This document shows, one piece after another, positions 1 to 8,275 of a stretch of 64,000 nucleotides of DNA. The notes under the pieces were generated by a model. It made no database searches. It saw only the letters and a program-made list of their open reading frames with translations, and was not told where the DNA came from. Source of the DNA: Selenomonadales bacterium (GTDB lineage: Bacteria > Bacillota > Negativicutes > Sporomusales > UBA7701); NCBI GenBank assembly GCA_029975165.1, contig JARKPR010000030.1, positions 1 through 64,000 on the forward strand, written 5' to 3'. The translations under genes and the position numbers were made by a program. The first letter of the stretch is position 1. Each line of letters begins with the position of its first letter.

Positions 1-1
1 C

Positions 2-958
2 GTGACCACCGTGCTGCTGACGGTGCCGGTGACGATCAGCATCACCCGCCAGCTTGAGGTTTCGCCGATGCCGTACCTGATTGCCCAGATCATCGCCTCC
101 AACATCGGCGGCACGGCGACGCTGATCGGCGACCCGCCCAATATCATGATAGGCAGCGCGGTGAAGGAGCTGACCTTCATGGCGTTTATGAACAATTTGG
201 CCGCCATTTCATTCTTCATCCATTTCATCGTCATCGCCATTCTGGCCCGGCTTTACCGCAACAAGCTGGTGACCAACGATGAGCTGCGCGCGAAGATAAT
301 GCAGCTGAATGAAAGAAAACAGCTTACCAACGGCAAACTGCTCAAAATCTGTCTGGCGGTGCTGGCGTTGACCATCCTCCTCTTCGCCACTCATCAGATG
401 TTTCATCTGGAGTCGGCCACCGTGGCCCTGTTCGGCGCCAGCCTGCTGCTTCTGCTGACCGCCAGGCAGACCGAACACGGCCTGGAGCATATTTTTCACA
501 AGGTCGAATGGGCCGCGCTGTTTTTCTTCGTCGGGTTGTTCGTGCTGGTCGGCGGCCTGATAGAGACAGGCGTGATCAAGTGGCTGGCCCAGGAGTCGGT
601 GAGACTGACGGCCGGCAACGTGACGGCGACGTCGCTGCTCATCCTGTGGCTGAGCGCGATCGCGTCGGCGTTTGTGGATAATATCCCTTTCGTGGCGACG
701 ATGATCCCGCTGATCAAGGATATGGGCACGATGGGGGTCGCCAATCTCGAACCGCTGTGGTGGAGCCTGGCTTTGGGCGCCTGCCTGGGCGGCAACGGCA
801 CGATCGTCGGCGCGAGCGCCAATATCATCGTCGCCGGTCTGGCTGCGCAGGAGGGGTATGAAATAACTTTCCGCAGTTTTTTCAAGATCGGCTTCCCGGT
901 AATGCTGCTGTCGGTCGCGATAAGTACGGTGTATGTATATTTGCGGTATCTGATGTAA
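2..958 (+). CDS. ArsB/NhaD (SLC13-like) permease, 5' truncated
   Basis: Integral-membrane anion or Na+/H+ antiport-type permease; only the C-terminal 318 residues lie in the window and the open frame runs off the left edge. Alternating hydrophobic segments fill the fragment. Two family-typical re-entrant motifs are visible, GDPPNIMIGS near residue 42 and NGTIVGASANIIVAG near residue 265, as expected for the two inverted halves of ArsB/NhaD proteins. A rho-independent terminator follows immediately, so this is the last gene of its unit. The substrate cannot be deduced; arsenite, Na+ and dicarboxylate are all possible for the superfamily. Confidence 0.85.
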   Translation: MTTVLLTVPVTISITRQLEVSPMPYLIAQIIASNIGGTATLIGDPPNIMIGSAVKELTFMAFMNNLAAISFFIHFIVIAILARLYRNKLVTNDELRAKIMQLNERKQLTNGKLLKICLAVLALTILLFATHQMFHLESATVALFGASLLLLLTARQTEHGLEHIFHKVEWAALFFFVGLFVLVGGLIETGVIKWLAQESVRLTAGNVTATSLLILWLSAIASAFVDNIPFVATMIPLIKDMGTMGVANLEPLWWSLALGACLGGNGTIVGASANIIVAGLAAQEGYEITFRSFFKIGFPVMLLSVAISTVYVYLRYLM

Positions 959-965
959 AGATAAG

Positions 966-997
966 AAACCAGGCAGCTTTCGTTGCCTGGTTTTTTT
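966..997 (+). terminator. Rho-independent terminator of the permease
   Basis: AAACCAGGCA and TGCCTGGTTT pair around a short loop and are followed by a T run, 8 bp after the permease stop codon. Confidence 0.85.
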
Positions 998-1026
998 GCT
1001 GTATGGGCGGGAAGCCCGCGGCTGTT

Positions 1027-1122
1027 CAGAAAGCCCTGCCGGAGGATGCGCAACGACAGCGTACTCTCTTTGTGTACGTCGAGCGCGCGGCCGAGGAACA
1101 ACGCTGCAGACGGGGCTTTCTG
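1027..1122. repeat. Structured intergenic element, copy A
   Basis: A 96-bp element closed by a perfect 10-bp inverted repeat (CAGAAAGCCC at 1027, GGGCTTTCTG at 1113). Inside it are a CGTAC/GTACG hairpin and the string GCCGAGGAACAACGC. A second copy (4193-4297) keeps the inner strings but has a different closing stem that still pairs. It could be a structured RNA or a REP/MITE-like repeat. I do not recognise the family, and the transcribed strand is unknown. Confidence 0.6.
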
Positions 1123-1163
1123 AGCGGCCGAGGCATATTATGAAGAGGAGGTGAATTTATTCT

Positions 1164-1499
1164 ATGCCCTTCGCCATTCGCATCTCCCTTTCCACCCGCA
1201 CTCTGGCCCTGGGACAGAACGGTCGGCAGATCAGGATGTATCCCGTAGGGGTCGGCCGGCCGGGCCACGAGACGCCTGTCGGCAGTTATACGATCGCCGT
1301 GAAGCGCCCTAACCCGGGCGGGCCCTTCGGCGCAATGTGGCTGGGCCTCAGCGTCCCCCGGTACGGCATCCACGGCACGAACAATCCTTCGTCAATCGGC
1401 GGCTATGTGTCGCGCGGCTGCATCCGCATGCATAACAGCCATGTGCTTGAGCTGGCGGGGTTCGTGCCTATCGGGACGCCGGTGTACATCAGCGGCTGA
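1164..1499 (+). CDS. L,D-transpeptidase (YkuD domain), minimal
   Basis: A 111-aa protein that is almost only the YkuD/ErfK catalytic domain. The signature is complete: HGTNNPSSIGG with the conserved His, then SRGCIRM with the catalytic Cys near residue 90. Such enzymes make 3-3 peptidoglycan crosslinks or attach proteins to peptidoglycan. No signal peptide or LysM domain is seen, so export is unclear; short spore-former homologues of this type are common. The start is set by GAGGAGGTGA about 10 nt upstream. It is a single-gene unit ending in a shared convergent terminator. Confidence 0.88.
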   Translation: MPFAIRISLSTRTLALGQNGRQIRMYPVGVGRPGHETPVGSYTIAVKRPNPGGPFGAMWLGLSVPRYGIHGTNNPSSIGGYVSRGCIRMHNSHVLELAGFVPIGTPVYISG

Positions 1500-1501
1500 T
1501 G

Positions 1502-1533
1502 AACGGCGGCCGGAAAATTCCGGCCGCCGTTAT
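1502..1533. terminator. Bidirectional terminator
   Basis: AACGGCGGCCGGAA and TTCCGGCCGCCGTT form a 14-bp stem with a 2-nt loop between the convergent L,D-transpeptidase and DUF445 genes. It overlaps the last codons of the latter. Confidence 0.75.
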
Positions 1534-2831
1534 TTCAGCAGCGAATAAATAAGCGGTACCAGGTATGGGTCATACAGATAATGCAGGAAAAGGAAAAGCA
1601 GCAGGCCGACAATGCCGCCGACAACCGAGCCGTTGATGCGTATCCAGGCGAGGTCTTCGCCGACTTTGTCTTCGATGAAGCGGCTCAGGTCTTCGTCACT
1701 GAGGCGGGCGAGGGCGTCGCGGACAACCGTCGCCACCAGTTCGTGTTCGCTGTCGATGAAGCGGCTCAAGGTCGCCTGTAGTTGCGCTTCCGCCCAGTCC
1801 TGCAGGTCGGGGTCGGCCCGGAAGGCCGTCCATAGCTTTTCGGCCTGGCGGGCCGCCCAGGCGGCAGGCCAGTCGGGCGGCGCGTTGCGGGTTGCCAGGG
1901 CAACGACGGCGGCCAGTGTTTCTTCGAGCCGCAGGCGCCCGGCCAAGCCTTTCTGCCAGGCGTCTATGTCGGCCGCCCAACCGGGATCGTCTTCCAGGCG
2001 GGCGGCGGCGGCGGCCAGCCTGGCACGCGCCCAGACGCGTACCGGATGGTCGTCGACAGCCAGGTCGCGTAGGATGAGCAGCAGTTCCGCGTGGAGGACG
2101 GCGGCGGCCTCGCTCAGGTTGACGGTGTCGGTGGCCTCGGCCAGGCTGAGGACGAGCTTTTGCCACCAGTTCTGGGCGGCGGTGCGCGAGTAGCGGGTGA
2201 GGTGCCGCTCGATGGCGTGGCGGGTGCTGTCCTGATTCACCGCGGCCGTGAGCGCGGCGAGAAGGTGCCCGATCAGCCTGTCGGCGCGGCCGGCGGCCAG
2301 AGCCCATGCCAGCCCCTGCCGGCCGTAGGCGGACAAGTCGGCCTCGTGGAGGCTTGCTTTAAGCCATTTCTGTCCGAAACGGGCGACTGCCGGGATGTCG
2401 ATGTTGTCCCACGCCGCCTGGGCGTAACGGGCGGCGAGCCCGGGCAGAAGGGCCTGGCGATCTTCTTCTTCCAGCCATTTTATCACCAGGTCCACCAGGC
2501 GGACGCCGGCCAGGCGCTGCTTGATGGACTCTTTGCTGAGCAGTTCGTTCTGCACTGCGGCGGCGATGGCGACGATGATTTTTTCACGGCTCGCGGGGAT
2601 AAGGGCGGTGTGCCAGGGAAAGCCGAGCGGCCGCCGAAAGAGGGCGGTTACCGCGAACCAGTCGGCGATGCCCCCCACAAGGGCGGCTTCGGCTACGATG
2701 AGCAGCAGCCTGGCGGCGATGTTGTCCGGATATAGGTATTTGCCGCCGGCGGCGGCCGCGAACAGGCAGAAAACCAGGCCCAGCACCCGGTTGGCCCGGC
2801 GGCGGTAGTCGAGGCCGGACACGCTTACCAC
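1530..2831 (-). CDS. DUF445 family membrane protein
   Basis: A 433-aa DUF445 (YjiN-like) protein. It has two N-terminal membrane segments, the ADWFAVTALFRRPLG motif near residue 57 typical of the family, a long helical Ala-rich middle, and a C-terminal hydrophobic anchor after the family motif WIRINGSVVGGIVG. Function is unknown. It follows a paralogue sharing the same end motifs, and the two reading frames overlap by 7 nt, so they are translationally coupled. The listed start is a GTG inside the preceding stop; a GTG at 2822 is an alternative. Confidence 0.85.
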   Translation of the reverse strand: MVSVSGLDYRRRANRVLGLVFCLFAAAAGGKYLYPDNIAARLLLIVAEAALVGGIADWFAVTALFRRPLGFPWHTALIPASREKIIVAIAAAVQNELLSKESIKQRLAGVRLVDLVIKWLEEEDRQALLPGLAARYAQAAWDNIDIPAVARFGQKWLKASLHEADLSAYGRQGLAWALAAGRADRLIGHLLAALTAAVNQDSTRHAIERHLTRYSRTAAQNWWQKLVLSLAEATDTVNLSEAAAVLHAELLLILRDLAVDDHPVRVWARARLAAAAARLEDDPGWAADIDAWQKGLAGRLRLEETLAAVVALATRNAPPDWPAAWAARQAEKLWTAFRADPDLQDWAEAQLQATLSRFIDSEHELVATVVRDALARLSDEDLSRFIEDKVGEDLAWIRINGSVVGGIVGLLLFLFLHYLYDPYLVPLIYSLLK

Positions 2832-4075
2832 CAGTAGGTCAGGAGGAAGATGGCCATGCCGGCCAACCCCCCCACGACCGAGCCGTTGATGCGGATCATC
2901 TGCAGGTCGTTGCCTACGCGCGTTTCGATGAGGCTGACGAGGGCGGCCGTCGAATATTGGTCAAGCCGTTCGCGGACCATCTTGCCGATATGGGCGTGAT
3001 GGGTGTCGATCAAGGCAAGCAGCGCCCGGCGGAAGAGCCGGGCGACGGCCTGCTGCTGGTCGCCGCTTTGCCGGAGGGCGAGAACCAGTTTGTCGACCTG
3101 GGCGCCAAGCCAGCGGTGGATGGCCGCCCGGCCATTTTCGCCGCCGGCCGCCCGCTGAACGGTTGTAACTACGCCGGCGACGCGTCCGTCGAGGTCGGCC
3201 TGCCCGGCCAGCCAGTCGTTCTTGGCCGCCTCTACCCGCGCCTGCAGGGCCGGGTCGCTCGCCAGGCGCTCGGCAAGGACGAGCGCGCGCTGCCGCAGGT
3301 CTTCGCGCCAGGGGTGGTCCGGGTCGGCGAGGGTGCGCAGCCATTGTCCGCCTTCGCGTTGGAGGATGGCGGCCATGGCGGCCGGGGTGAAACCGAGGCC
3401 TTCGAAGAGCTGGCTGGCGAACTGGCGGCGCCTGAGGCCGCGTTCGTAGGCCACGCGAGCCTCGGCGATCAGGCCGGCGATGAGTTCGCCGCTCTGGGGC
3501 TGGGCAAGGAGGGTCACGAGTTCACCGATGACAAAATTTACCAGTCGGTCGGCGTAGCCGTTTTTGACCGACCAGCCGACAACCTGGGACAGGAGAGGGG
3601 CAAGCTTGAGCTGATCGGCGTTGGCGCGGACGACGTCGGTAATGTGGCGGGCAATTTTTTCCGGGCTGACCTGGGCGACGACGTCGTCGCTGACGCGGGC
3701 CAGGAATTCGCTTATGTGGGTTTTGCCGCCATAGTCGGCGAGGTAGCGGACGACGAGGGCGGCGATGTCGTAGCGGCCGATGGTGGCGTGGATGTTCTCG
3801 CGGGTGAGGAGTTCGCCCTCGACCATGGCGATGATGGCCTGGGTGATCCTCGCCCGGTTGCGGGGGATGATTTCGGTGCGGAAGGGGATGCCCAGCGGCC
3901 GCCGGAAAAGGGCGGACACGGCGAACCAGTCGGCCAGGCCGCCGACCATGGCGGCGCTGAAGCCGCTGGCCAACAGGCCGCCGGTGAAGGTGTGGGCAAA
4001 GGGGTGGCTGGCGACGAAGCCGAGCAATACCAGCCCCAGCGTTATGGTCGCTTTGTGCTTGTTGGTCGCAGTCAT
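2825..4075 (-). CDS. DUF445 family membrane protein (paralogue)
   Basis: A 416-aa paralogue of the next gene, with the same architecture: an N-terminal hydrophobic pair, ADWFAVSALFRRPLG near residue 48, a long alpha-helical region, and QMIRINGSVVGGLAG before a terminal membrane segment. A paired DUF445 operon suggests hetero-oligomers, but that is inference. The ATG start has AAGGTG 8 nt upstream. The first gene of a two-gene unit; upstream lies an AT-rich stretch and then the structured repeat. Confidence 0.85.
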   Translation of the reverse strand: MTATNKHKATITLGLVLLGFVASHPFAHTFTGGLLASGFSAAMVGGLADWFAVSALFRRPLGIPFRTEIIPRNRARITQAIIAMVEGELLTRENIHATIGRYDIAALVVRYLADYGGKTHISEFLARVSDDVVAQVSPEKIARHITDVVRANADQLKLAPLLSQVVGWSVKNGYADRLVNFVIGELVTLLAQPQSGELIAGLIAEARVAYERGLRRRQFASQLFEGLGFTPAAMAAILQREGGQWLRTLADPDHPWREDLRQRALVLAERLASDPALQARVEAAKNDWLAGQADLDGRVAGVVTTVQRAAGGENGRAAIHRWLGAQVDKLVLALRQSGDQQQAVARLFRRALLALIDTHHAHIGKMVRERLDQYSTAALVSLIETRVGNDLQMIRINGSVVGGLAGMAIFLLTYWW

Positions 4076-4192
4076 GGGTCAGCACCTTCGATAGATTCTT
4101 TCTGTATATTTATATTATGTTTTTCCTCCGTCAGGGAAATCCCTCTTTAGCTTGTCCGCATTCGTTGTCCTTGAATAGCGTCGCGAGCATTC

Positions 4193-4297
4193 AGAAGCCC
4201 CCAGTGCAAAGCCGCACCGGAGGCTGCGCGCGCAGGCGTACTTTGTTTCGTACGTCGAGCGCGGCAGCCGAGGAGCAACGCCGCAATGGGGGCTTTC
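4193..4297. repeat. Structured intergenic element, copy B
   Basis: This lies in the 297-bp gap between the DUF445 gene and ilvB1, which otherwise holds no gene. Closing arms are AAGCCCCCA (4195) and TGGGGGCTT (4287). Inner features shared with copy A are CGTAC/GTACG around a T-rich loop, the string GTACGTCGAGCGCG, and GCCGAGGAGCAACGC, here with an extra GCGGC/GCCGC pairing. Stem changes preserve pairing relative to copy A. Confidence 0.6.
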
Positions 4298-4372
4298 CCG
4301 CTACGCGAATAGCTCAACTAAAGCTCGGGCTAATCGCACGGGCCAAGTTTCGCTTATCAACGCCCGCCGAAG

Positions 4373-6034
4373 TTATTCGACGGAGACAAATTCATTGAGG
4401 GCGGCGCCGGGAGCGATCATCGGCGTAACAATATCCTTCGTGCCGATGTCGGCGACGATGACCGCCGGCCCGCCGGCCGCCCAGGCGGCGGCGAACGCCG
4501 CCGTGAATTCGGCCGGGGTGGCGGCTTGCCAGCCGGCGACGCCGCACACCTGCGCCAGGGCGGCGAAGTCGAACTTCCGCGGGACGAGGCTGGCGGAGTA
4601 ACGCTCGCGGTAGAAGAGCTGCTGCCACTGGCGGACCATGCCCAGGCAGCGGTTATCGAGGACGACGGCGATGACGGGCAGGTTGTAGGCGGCGGCGGTG
4701 TAGAGCTCCATGGCGGTCATCTTGAAGCCGCCGTCGCCGGCCACGAGGACGACGCGGCTGCCGGGGGCGGCAACCTGGGCGCCGAGGGCGGCCGGCAGGC
4801 CAAAGCCCATGGCGCCGAGGCCGCCGGAGGTCAGCCATGTGCCAGGGGTGTCGATGGCGAGGTGCTGGGCGGCCCACATCTGGTGCTGGCCGACGTCGGT
4901 GGCGAAAATGGCCGGCTGCCCGGCGGTGTGGCGGGATATCTCGCGCATTATCCAGGGGGCGTTGAGGCGGTCGGCGCTGTATGCGAGGCGGCTTTCCGCC
5001 CGCCATTCGGCGACGGTGGCGTTCCAGGCGGCGATGTCACCGGCGGCCGCCTGGGCGGCAAGCGCGGTGAGCAGCGGCCCGAGTTCGCCGACGAGGGCGA
5101 TGTGGCTGGCGATGTTTTTGCCGACTTCGGAGCGGTCGATGTCGAGATGGATGAAGGTTTTGCCGGCCGGGTAGCGCTTGGGGTCGCCGGTGACCCGGTC
5201 GCTGAAGCGGCTGCCGGCGGCGATGACGAGGTCGGCTTCGTGAACGGCGCGGTTGGCGGCGATATGGCCGTGCATGCCGGTAAGGCCCAGCAGCTGGGGG
5301 TGGTCGGACGGCAGGGCACCGAGACCCATGAGGGTACTGACGACCGGCAGGCCGAGCTTTTCGGCCAGCAGCCGCGCCTCGGCGGCCGCCCGGCCGCGGA
5401 TGACGCCGCCGCCGAGGACTAGGACGGGGCGACAGGCTTCCTTTATCGCCGCGGCCGCCCGGCCAATAGCCTCGTCCGTCCCCCGGCGGCCTGCGGCGGC
5501 CTGCGGCGGTGAGGCGGCGGAACTAAAGGCCAGGGTGGCCTGCTGGATATCGCGCGGCAGGTCGACGAGCACCGGCCCCGGCCGCCCCGAGCGGGCGATG
5601 CGGAAGGCGGCGTGCATGATCTCGGGCAGGCGGGCCGCGTCCTTGACAAGGAAGTTGTGCTTGGTGACCGACATGGTGACGCCGGTGATGTCGACTTCCT
5701 GGAAGGAGTCGCGGCCGAGCATGGCGGTCGGCACCTGGCCGGTGATGGCTACAAGCGGCACCGAGTCGAGGTGGGCGGCGGCCAGCCCGGTAACGAGGTT
5801 GGTCGCCCCCGGGCCCGAAGTGGCGATGCACACGCCGACCCGGCCGCTGGCACGGGCATAGCCGTCGGCGGCATGGACCGCCCCCTGTTCGTGGACGGTG
5901 AGGATGTGCCGCAGGGGGGCGTCGTAGAGGGCGTCGTAAAGCGGCATAATCTGGCCTCCGGGGTAACCGAAGACGGTATCGACGCCTTCTTCGACGAGGC
6001 ATCTGACGACGGCTTCCGCGCCGGTGAGCTGCAT
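4373..6034 (-). CDS. ilvB: Acetolactate synthase large subunit (copy 1)
   Basis: A 553-aa ThDP-dependent acetohydroxyacid synthase catalytic subunit that condenses pyruvate with pyruvate or 2-oxobutyrate in Val/Leu/Ile synthesis. Domains run PYR, central FAD/DHAP-like, PP. The catalytic Glu is E49 in VHEQGAVHAADGYARA. The ThDP/Mg motif starts AGDGGFKMT near residue 430 and ends VLDN. Full length for the family. The ATG has GGAGGTG 8 nt upstream. It is the last gene of the minus-strand ilvN-ilvC-microprotein unit and has its own Ile T-box. A second copy lies at 8395-10056; which one pairs with IlvN is not visible. Confidence 0.93.
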   Translation of the reverse strand: MQLTGAEAVVRCLVEEGVDTVFGYPGGQIMPLYDALYDAPLRHILTVHEQGAVHAADGYARASGRVGVCIATSGPGATNLVTGLAAAHLDSVPLVAITGQVPTAMLGRDSFQEVDITGVTMSVTKHNFLVKDAARLPEIMHAAFRIARSGRPGPVLVDLPRDIQQATLAFSSAASPPQAAAGRRGTDEAIGRAAAAIKEACRPVLVLGGGVIRGRAAAEARLLAEKLGLPVVSTLMGLGALPSDHPQLLGLTGMHGHIAANRAVHEADLVIAAGSRFSDRVTGDPKRYPAGKTFIHLDIDRSEVGKNIASHIALVGELGPLLTALAAQAAAGDIAAWNATVAEWRAESRLAYSADRLNAPWIMREISRHTAGQPAIFATDVGQHQMWAAQHLAIDTPGTWLTSGGLGAMGFGLPAALGAQVAAPGSRVVLVAGDGGFKMTAMELYTAAAYNLPVIAVVLDNRCLGMVRQWQQLFYRERYSASLVPRKFDFAALAQVCGVAGWQAATPAEFTAAFAAAWAAGGPAVIVADIGTKDIVTPMIAPGAALNEFVSVE

Positions 6035-6062
6035 TATTGAACACCTCCGTTAGAATGGAAAT

Positions 6063-6305
6063 GAAAATCGCCCCCACCGGCGCATGGCGCCGATAGGGGC
6101 GGGTATCCGCGGTACCACCCTATGCTGTACTCTTCATACCGGCCTGTCAGCCGGCTCCGCTATAACGCGCGGGCGCGCTCCCGTCTATGGCCTGGGCCGT
6201 CGGGGGAGAGCTCACGGGTGATCTGGTATGCGGCGGCCGCGCCGGGCTTTCACCTTTCCCCGGCTCTCTGCGGCGGCTGCCGGGTGCATACCCGTCCCGC
6301 TCATC
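6063..6305 (-). promoter_or_regulatory. Ile T-box leader (ilvB1)
   Basis: It reads leftward. The T-box sequence AGGGTGGTACCGCGG lies at 6107-6121. A Stem I with the AG-bulge region AGAGAGCCGGGG and GGTGAAAGCC is followed by the specifier loop CCAGATCACCCG. The triplet ATC (6220-6222) followed by A aligns with the Leu specifier of the leuA T-box (both are followed by a purine, CCC, then TGA), so Ile is inferred. A GC-rich terminator (6063-6104) with a T run precedes ilvB1. No clear promoter lies between the microprotein and this leader, so it probably acts on read-through transcripts. Confidence 0.92.
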
Positions 6306-6340
6306 ACTTTTGCAGCTTATTAGTTCAACAGGCAACGGTT

Positions 6341-6439
6341 CTAGGCGACGCCGGCCAGGCGCAGCAGGTTCTGGTCGGCGTGCGGGTCCACCCCGCCGAG
6401 GTCTTCGCTGATTCCGCCCACATGCACTAAGCGCTCCAT
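6341..6439 (-). CDS. BCAA-cluster microprotein A (32 aa)
   Basis: A short ORF 39 nt after ilvC with a good ribosome site (GGAGGG, about 7 nt before ATG). It encodes 32 residues ending GVDPHADQNLLRLAGVA. The tail is nearly the same as that of a 34-aa ORF after ilvB2 (8276-8380), which ends GVDPRADENLLRQALGV. Two copies with independent N-termini but a conserved D-P-x-A-D-x-N-L-L-R core argue for a real protein. No Cys, membrane segment or amino-acid runs are seen, so it is not an obvious attenuation peptide. Function unknown; an accessory to acetolactate synthase or KARI is possible by position only. Confidence 0.7.
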   Translation of the reverse strand: MERLVHVGGISEDLGGVDPHADQNLLRLAGVA

Positions 6440-6478
6440 TCCGGTCCCTCCTTACCGTTATTTATTTCGCCGCAGGGA

Positions 6479-7471
6479 CTATTTCTTGAGCCAAGGCATC
6501 ATGGCCCTGAGGTCTTTGCCGACTTTTTCGATCTGGTGTTCCGCCTCGCGCTTGCGCATGGCGTTGAACACCGGCCGATTGGCCTGGTTTTCGAGGATCC
6601 ACTTCTTGGCGAATTCACCGCTCTGGATTTCGGCGAGAATCTTTTTCATCTCGACGCGGGTCGCGTCGGGGATGATGCGCCTACCGGTCATGTAGTCGCC
6701 GAATTCGGCAGTGTCGCTGATGGAGTAGCGCATCATGCCGATGCCGCCTTCGTACATGAGGTCGACGATGAGCTTCATTTCGTGGAGGCACTCGAAGTAG
6801 GCCGATTCGGGCTGGTAGCCCGCTTCGACGAGCGTTTCGAAGCCGGCCTTGATGAGTTCGGTGACACCGCCGCAGAGGACGGCCTGCTCGCCGAAGAGGT
6901 CGGTTTCGGTTTCTTCCTTGAAGGTGGTGGCCAGGACGCCGGCACGGGTGCCGCCGATGCCGCGGGCGTAAGCGAGGGCGAGTTCCTGGGCGTTGCCGGT
7001 GTGGTTCTGGTAGACGGCCATCAGACAGGGGACGCCTTTGCCTTCGCTGTACATCCGCCGCACGAGGTGGCCGGGTCCCTTGGGAGCGACCATGAAGACG
7101 TCGACATTTTCGGGCGGGATGACCTGGCTGAAGTGGATATTGAAGCCGTGGGCGAAGGCGAGGGCGGAGCCGGCCTTGAGGTTGGGGGCGACGTGGTCGC
7201 GGTAGACCTGGCCCTGTTTTTCGTCCGGGATGAGGATCATTATGATGTCGGCGCCGTTGACGGCGTCGGCGACAGCGGCGACTTTGAGGCCGTCGCTCTC
7301 AGCCTTGAGCCACGATTTGCTGCCCTTGTAGAGGCCGACGGTCACGTCGAGGCCGCTTTCCTTGAGGTTGAGGGCGTGGGCATGGCCCTGGCTGCCGTAG
7401 CCGATGACGGCGATTTTCTTGGTGGCGATCATATCCCAATTGGCGTCGAGATCATAGTACAATTTGCTCAT
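6479..7471 (-). CDS. ilvC: Ketol-acid reductoisomerase
   Basis: Class I KARI, 330 aa. It converts acetolactate or acetohydroxybutyrate to the dihydroxyacid using NAD(P)H and Mg2+. The Rossmann motif [17 protein letters not shown] lies near residue 24. The cofactor loop reads LYKGSKSW. The knotted domain carries the metal and catalytic acidic residues, including E-T-D-L-F-G-E-Q and the [16 protein letters not shown] helix. The ATG has GAGAGGAGAG upstream and sits inside the end of ilvN (20-nt overlap), so the two are coupled. Confidence 0.96.
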   Translation of the reverse strand: MSKLYYDLDANWDMIATKKIAVIGYGSQGHAHALNLKESGLDVTVGLYKGSKSWLKAESDGLKVAAVADAVNGADIIMILIPDEKQGQVYRDHVAPNLKAGSALAFAHGFNIHFSQVIPPENVDVFMVAPKGPGHLVRRMYSEGKGVPCLMAVYQNHTGNAQELALAYARGIGGTRAGVLATTFKEETETDLFGEQAVLCGGVTELIKAGFETLVEAGYQPESAYFECLHEMKLIVDLMYEGGIGMMRYSISDTAEFGDYMTGRRIIPDATRVEMKKILAEIQSGEFAKKWILENQANRPVFNAMRKREAEHQIEKVGKDLRAMMPWLKK

Positions 7472-7979
7472 AACAGTCTCTCCTCTCGTAGTCGTAAATG
7501 GTGCTCGCCCCTCTGGCCAGGCCGGCCATGCCGGTGCGGACCATTTCCAGGAGGCCGTATGGGTTGATAAGTTCGATGAAAGCGTTTATCTTGTCGTCGT
7601 CGCCGGTAATCTCGATGGTGACCGACTGCTCGGCGACGTCGACGATGTTGGCCCGGAAAACTTCGGCGAGCTTGAGGACTTCAGACCGCTTGTCGCCGCC
7701 GGCCGCGATTTTGACCATCGCGATGCCGCGTCTGACCGAGGTTTCCGGGGGCAAGAGCTGGATGGCCTCGACTTCGACAAGTTTATCGAGTTGTTTTACG
7801 ATCTGGTCGAGGATGCCGTTGTCGCCGCAGACCACCACGGTAATTCGCGAATACCTCGGATCCTGAGTGATGCCGACGGTCAGGCTGTGGATGTTGAAGC
7901 CCCGCCGGGAGAACATGCCCGCTACCCGTACCAGCACGCCGGGCTGGTTGTAGACCAGGATGGACAGCGCGTGTTTCAT
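7452..7979 (-). CDS. ilvN: Acetolactate synthase small (regulatory) subunit
   Basis: A 175-aa IlvN/IlvH subunit that confers valine feedback inhibition and activates the large subunit. The N-terminal ACT domain starts [19 protein letters not shown], with [12 protein letters not shown] typical of the family. The C-terminal domain runs to the end. It heads the ilvN-ilvC operon, which is unusual because the large subunit is not adjacent upstream; both ilvB copies lie elsewhere in the cluster. It is preceded by a ykkC-class riboswitch and attenuator. Confidence 0.95.
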   Translation of the reverse strand: MKHALSILVYNQPGVLVRVAGMFSRRGFNIHSLTVGITQDPRYSRITVVVCGDNGILDQIVKQLDKLVEVEAIQLLPPETSVRRGIAMVKIAAGGDKRSEVLKLAEVFRANIVDVAEQSVTIEITGDDDKINAFIELINPYGLLEMVRTGMAGLARGASTIYDYERRDCYEQIVL

Positions 7980-8013
7980 GGTGATCCTCCTTTCGTAATA
8001 TAGGCATACAGAA

Positions 8014-8027
8014 TATTGTATACAATA
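8014..8027. promoter_or_regulatory. TTGTATACAA palindrome, ilvN leader
   Basis: A perfect 14-bp palindrome (TATTGTATACAATA) lies between the attenuator and the ilvN ribosome site. Its 10-bp core recurs at the leuA promoter, and an 8-bp core recurs at the ilvN promoter. It may be an operator for an unidentified repressor. Confidence 0.4.
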
Positions 8028-8037
8028 ATTCGGGGTA

Positions 8038-8091
8038 TAGAAAAACCTGCGAAAAAGTCGCTTACTGCCAAAGTAAGAAACTTCCCGCAGG
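8038..8091 (-). terminator. Riboswitch-controlled attenuator before ilvN
   Basis: On the minus strand CCTGCG (8086-8091) pairs with CGCAGG (8046-8051), with inner pairing of CTTACT and AGTAAG, then a T run. The left arm overlaps the GACCCTGCGGG end of the aptamer, so ligand binding should block terminator formation (an ON switch). Confidence 0.8.
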
Positions 8092-8183
8092 GTCTTTTAT
8101 ACCCACGGTGTAATGCGTTTGCGCATTCTGCGTCGCTCGGTCCAGGCCTGCATGTTTACAGCGGAACCCTAGACGCACTTCCT
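8086..8183 (-). promoter_or_regulatory. ykkC-family riboswitch (probably ppGpp, subtype 2a)
   Basis: The minus strand carries the ykkC core in order: GTCTAGGGTTCCGC, CTGGACCGAGCGACGCAG, an optional AATGCG/CGCATT hairpin, and ACACCGTGGGTATAAAAGACCC. The outer stem TGCGTC/GACGCA pairs. The ykkC class contains guanidine-I, ppGpp and PRPP sensors; ppGpp types are known in front of branched-chain amino acid genes, which matches ilvN-ilvC here. Class membership is read from the sequence; the ligand is inferred from context. Confidence 0.85.
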
Positions 8184-8203
8184 TACATCACGTCATTGTA
8201 ATG

Positions 8204-8213
8204 TTGTATACAT
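8204..8213. promoter_or_regulatory. TTGTATACAT site at the ilvN promoter
   Basis: An 8-bp palindrome TGTATACA overlapping the edge of the -10 box. It matches the core of the palindromes at 8014 and 14872. Confidence 0.35.
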
Positions 8214-8240
8214 TATCCATGGACTACACATTTTTGTCAA
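8212..8240 (-). promoter_or_regulatory. Promoter of ilvN-ilvC
   Basis: Minus strand: TTGACA (8235-8240), a 17-bp spacer, and GATAAT (8212-8217), placed just before the riboswitch. Confidence 0.8.
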
Positions 8241-8249
8241 TACGCTTTT

Positions 8250-8271
8250 AAAAAGTTATGAGAACTTTTTT
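8250..8271 (-). terminator. Weak AT-rich terminator after microprotein B
   Basis: AAAAAGTT and AACTTTTT flank a 5-nt loop just downstream of the leu operon's last ORF. The stem is AT-rich and may only partly terminate. Confidence 0.35.
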
Positions 8272-8275
8272 GCCG

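Noticed and set aside
2091-2735. Long opposite-strand ORFs within DUF445, leu and glg genes
   Set aside because: GC-rich genes leave open antisense frames. Products are low-complexity Gly/Asp/Val or Arg/Pro strings without domains or ribosome sites.
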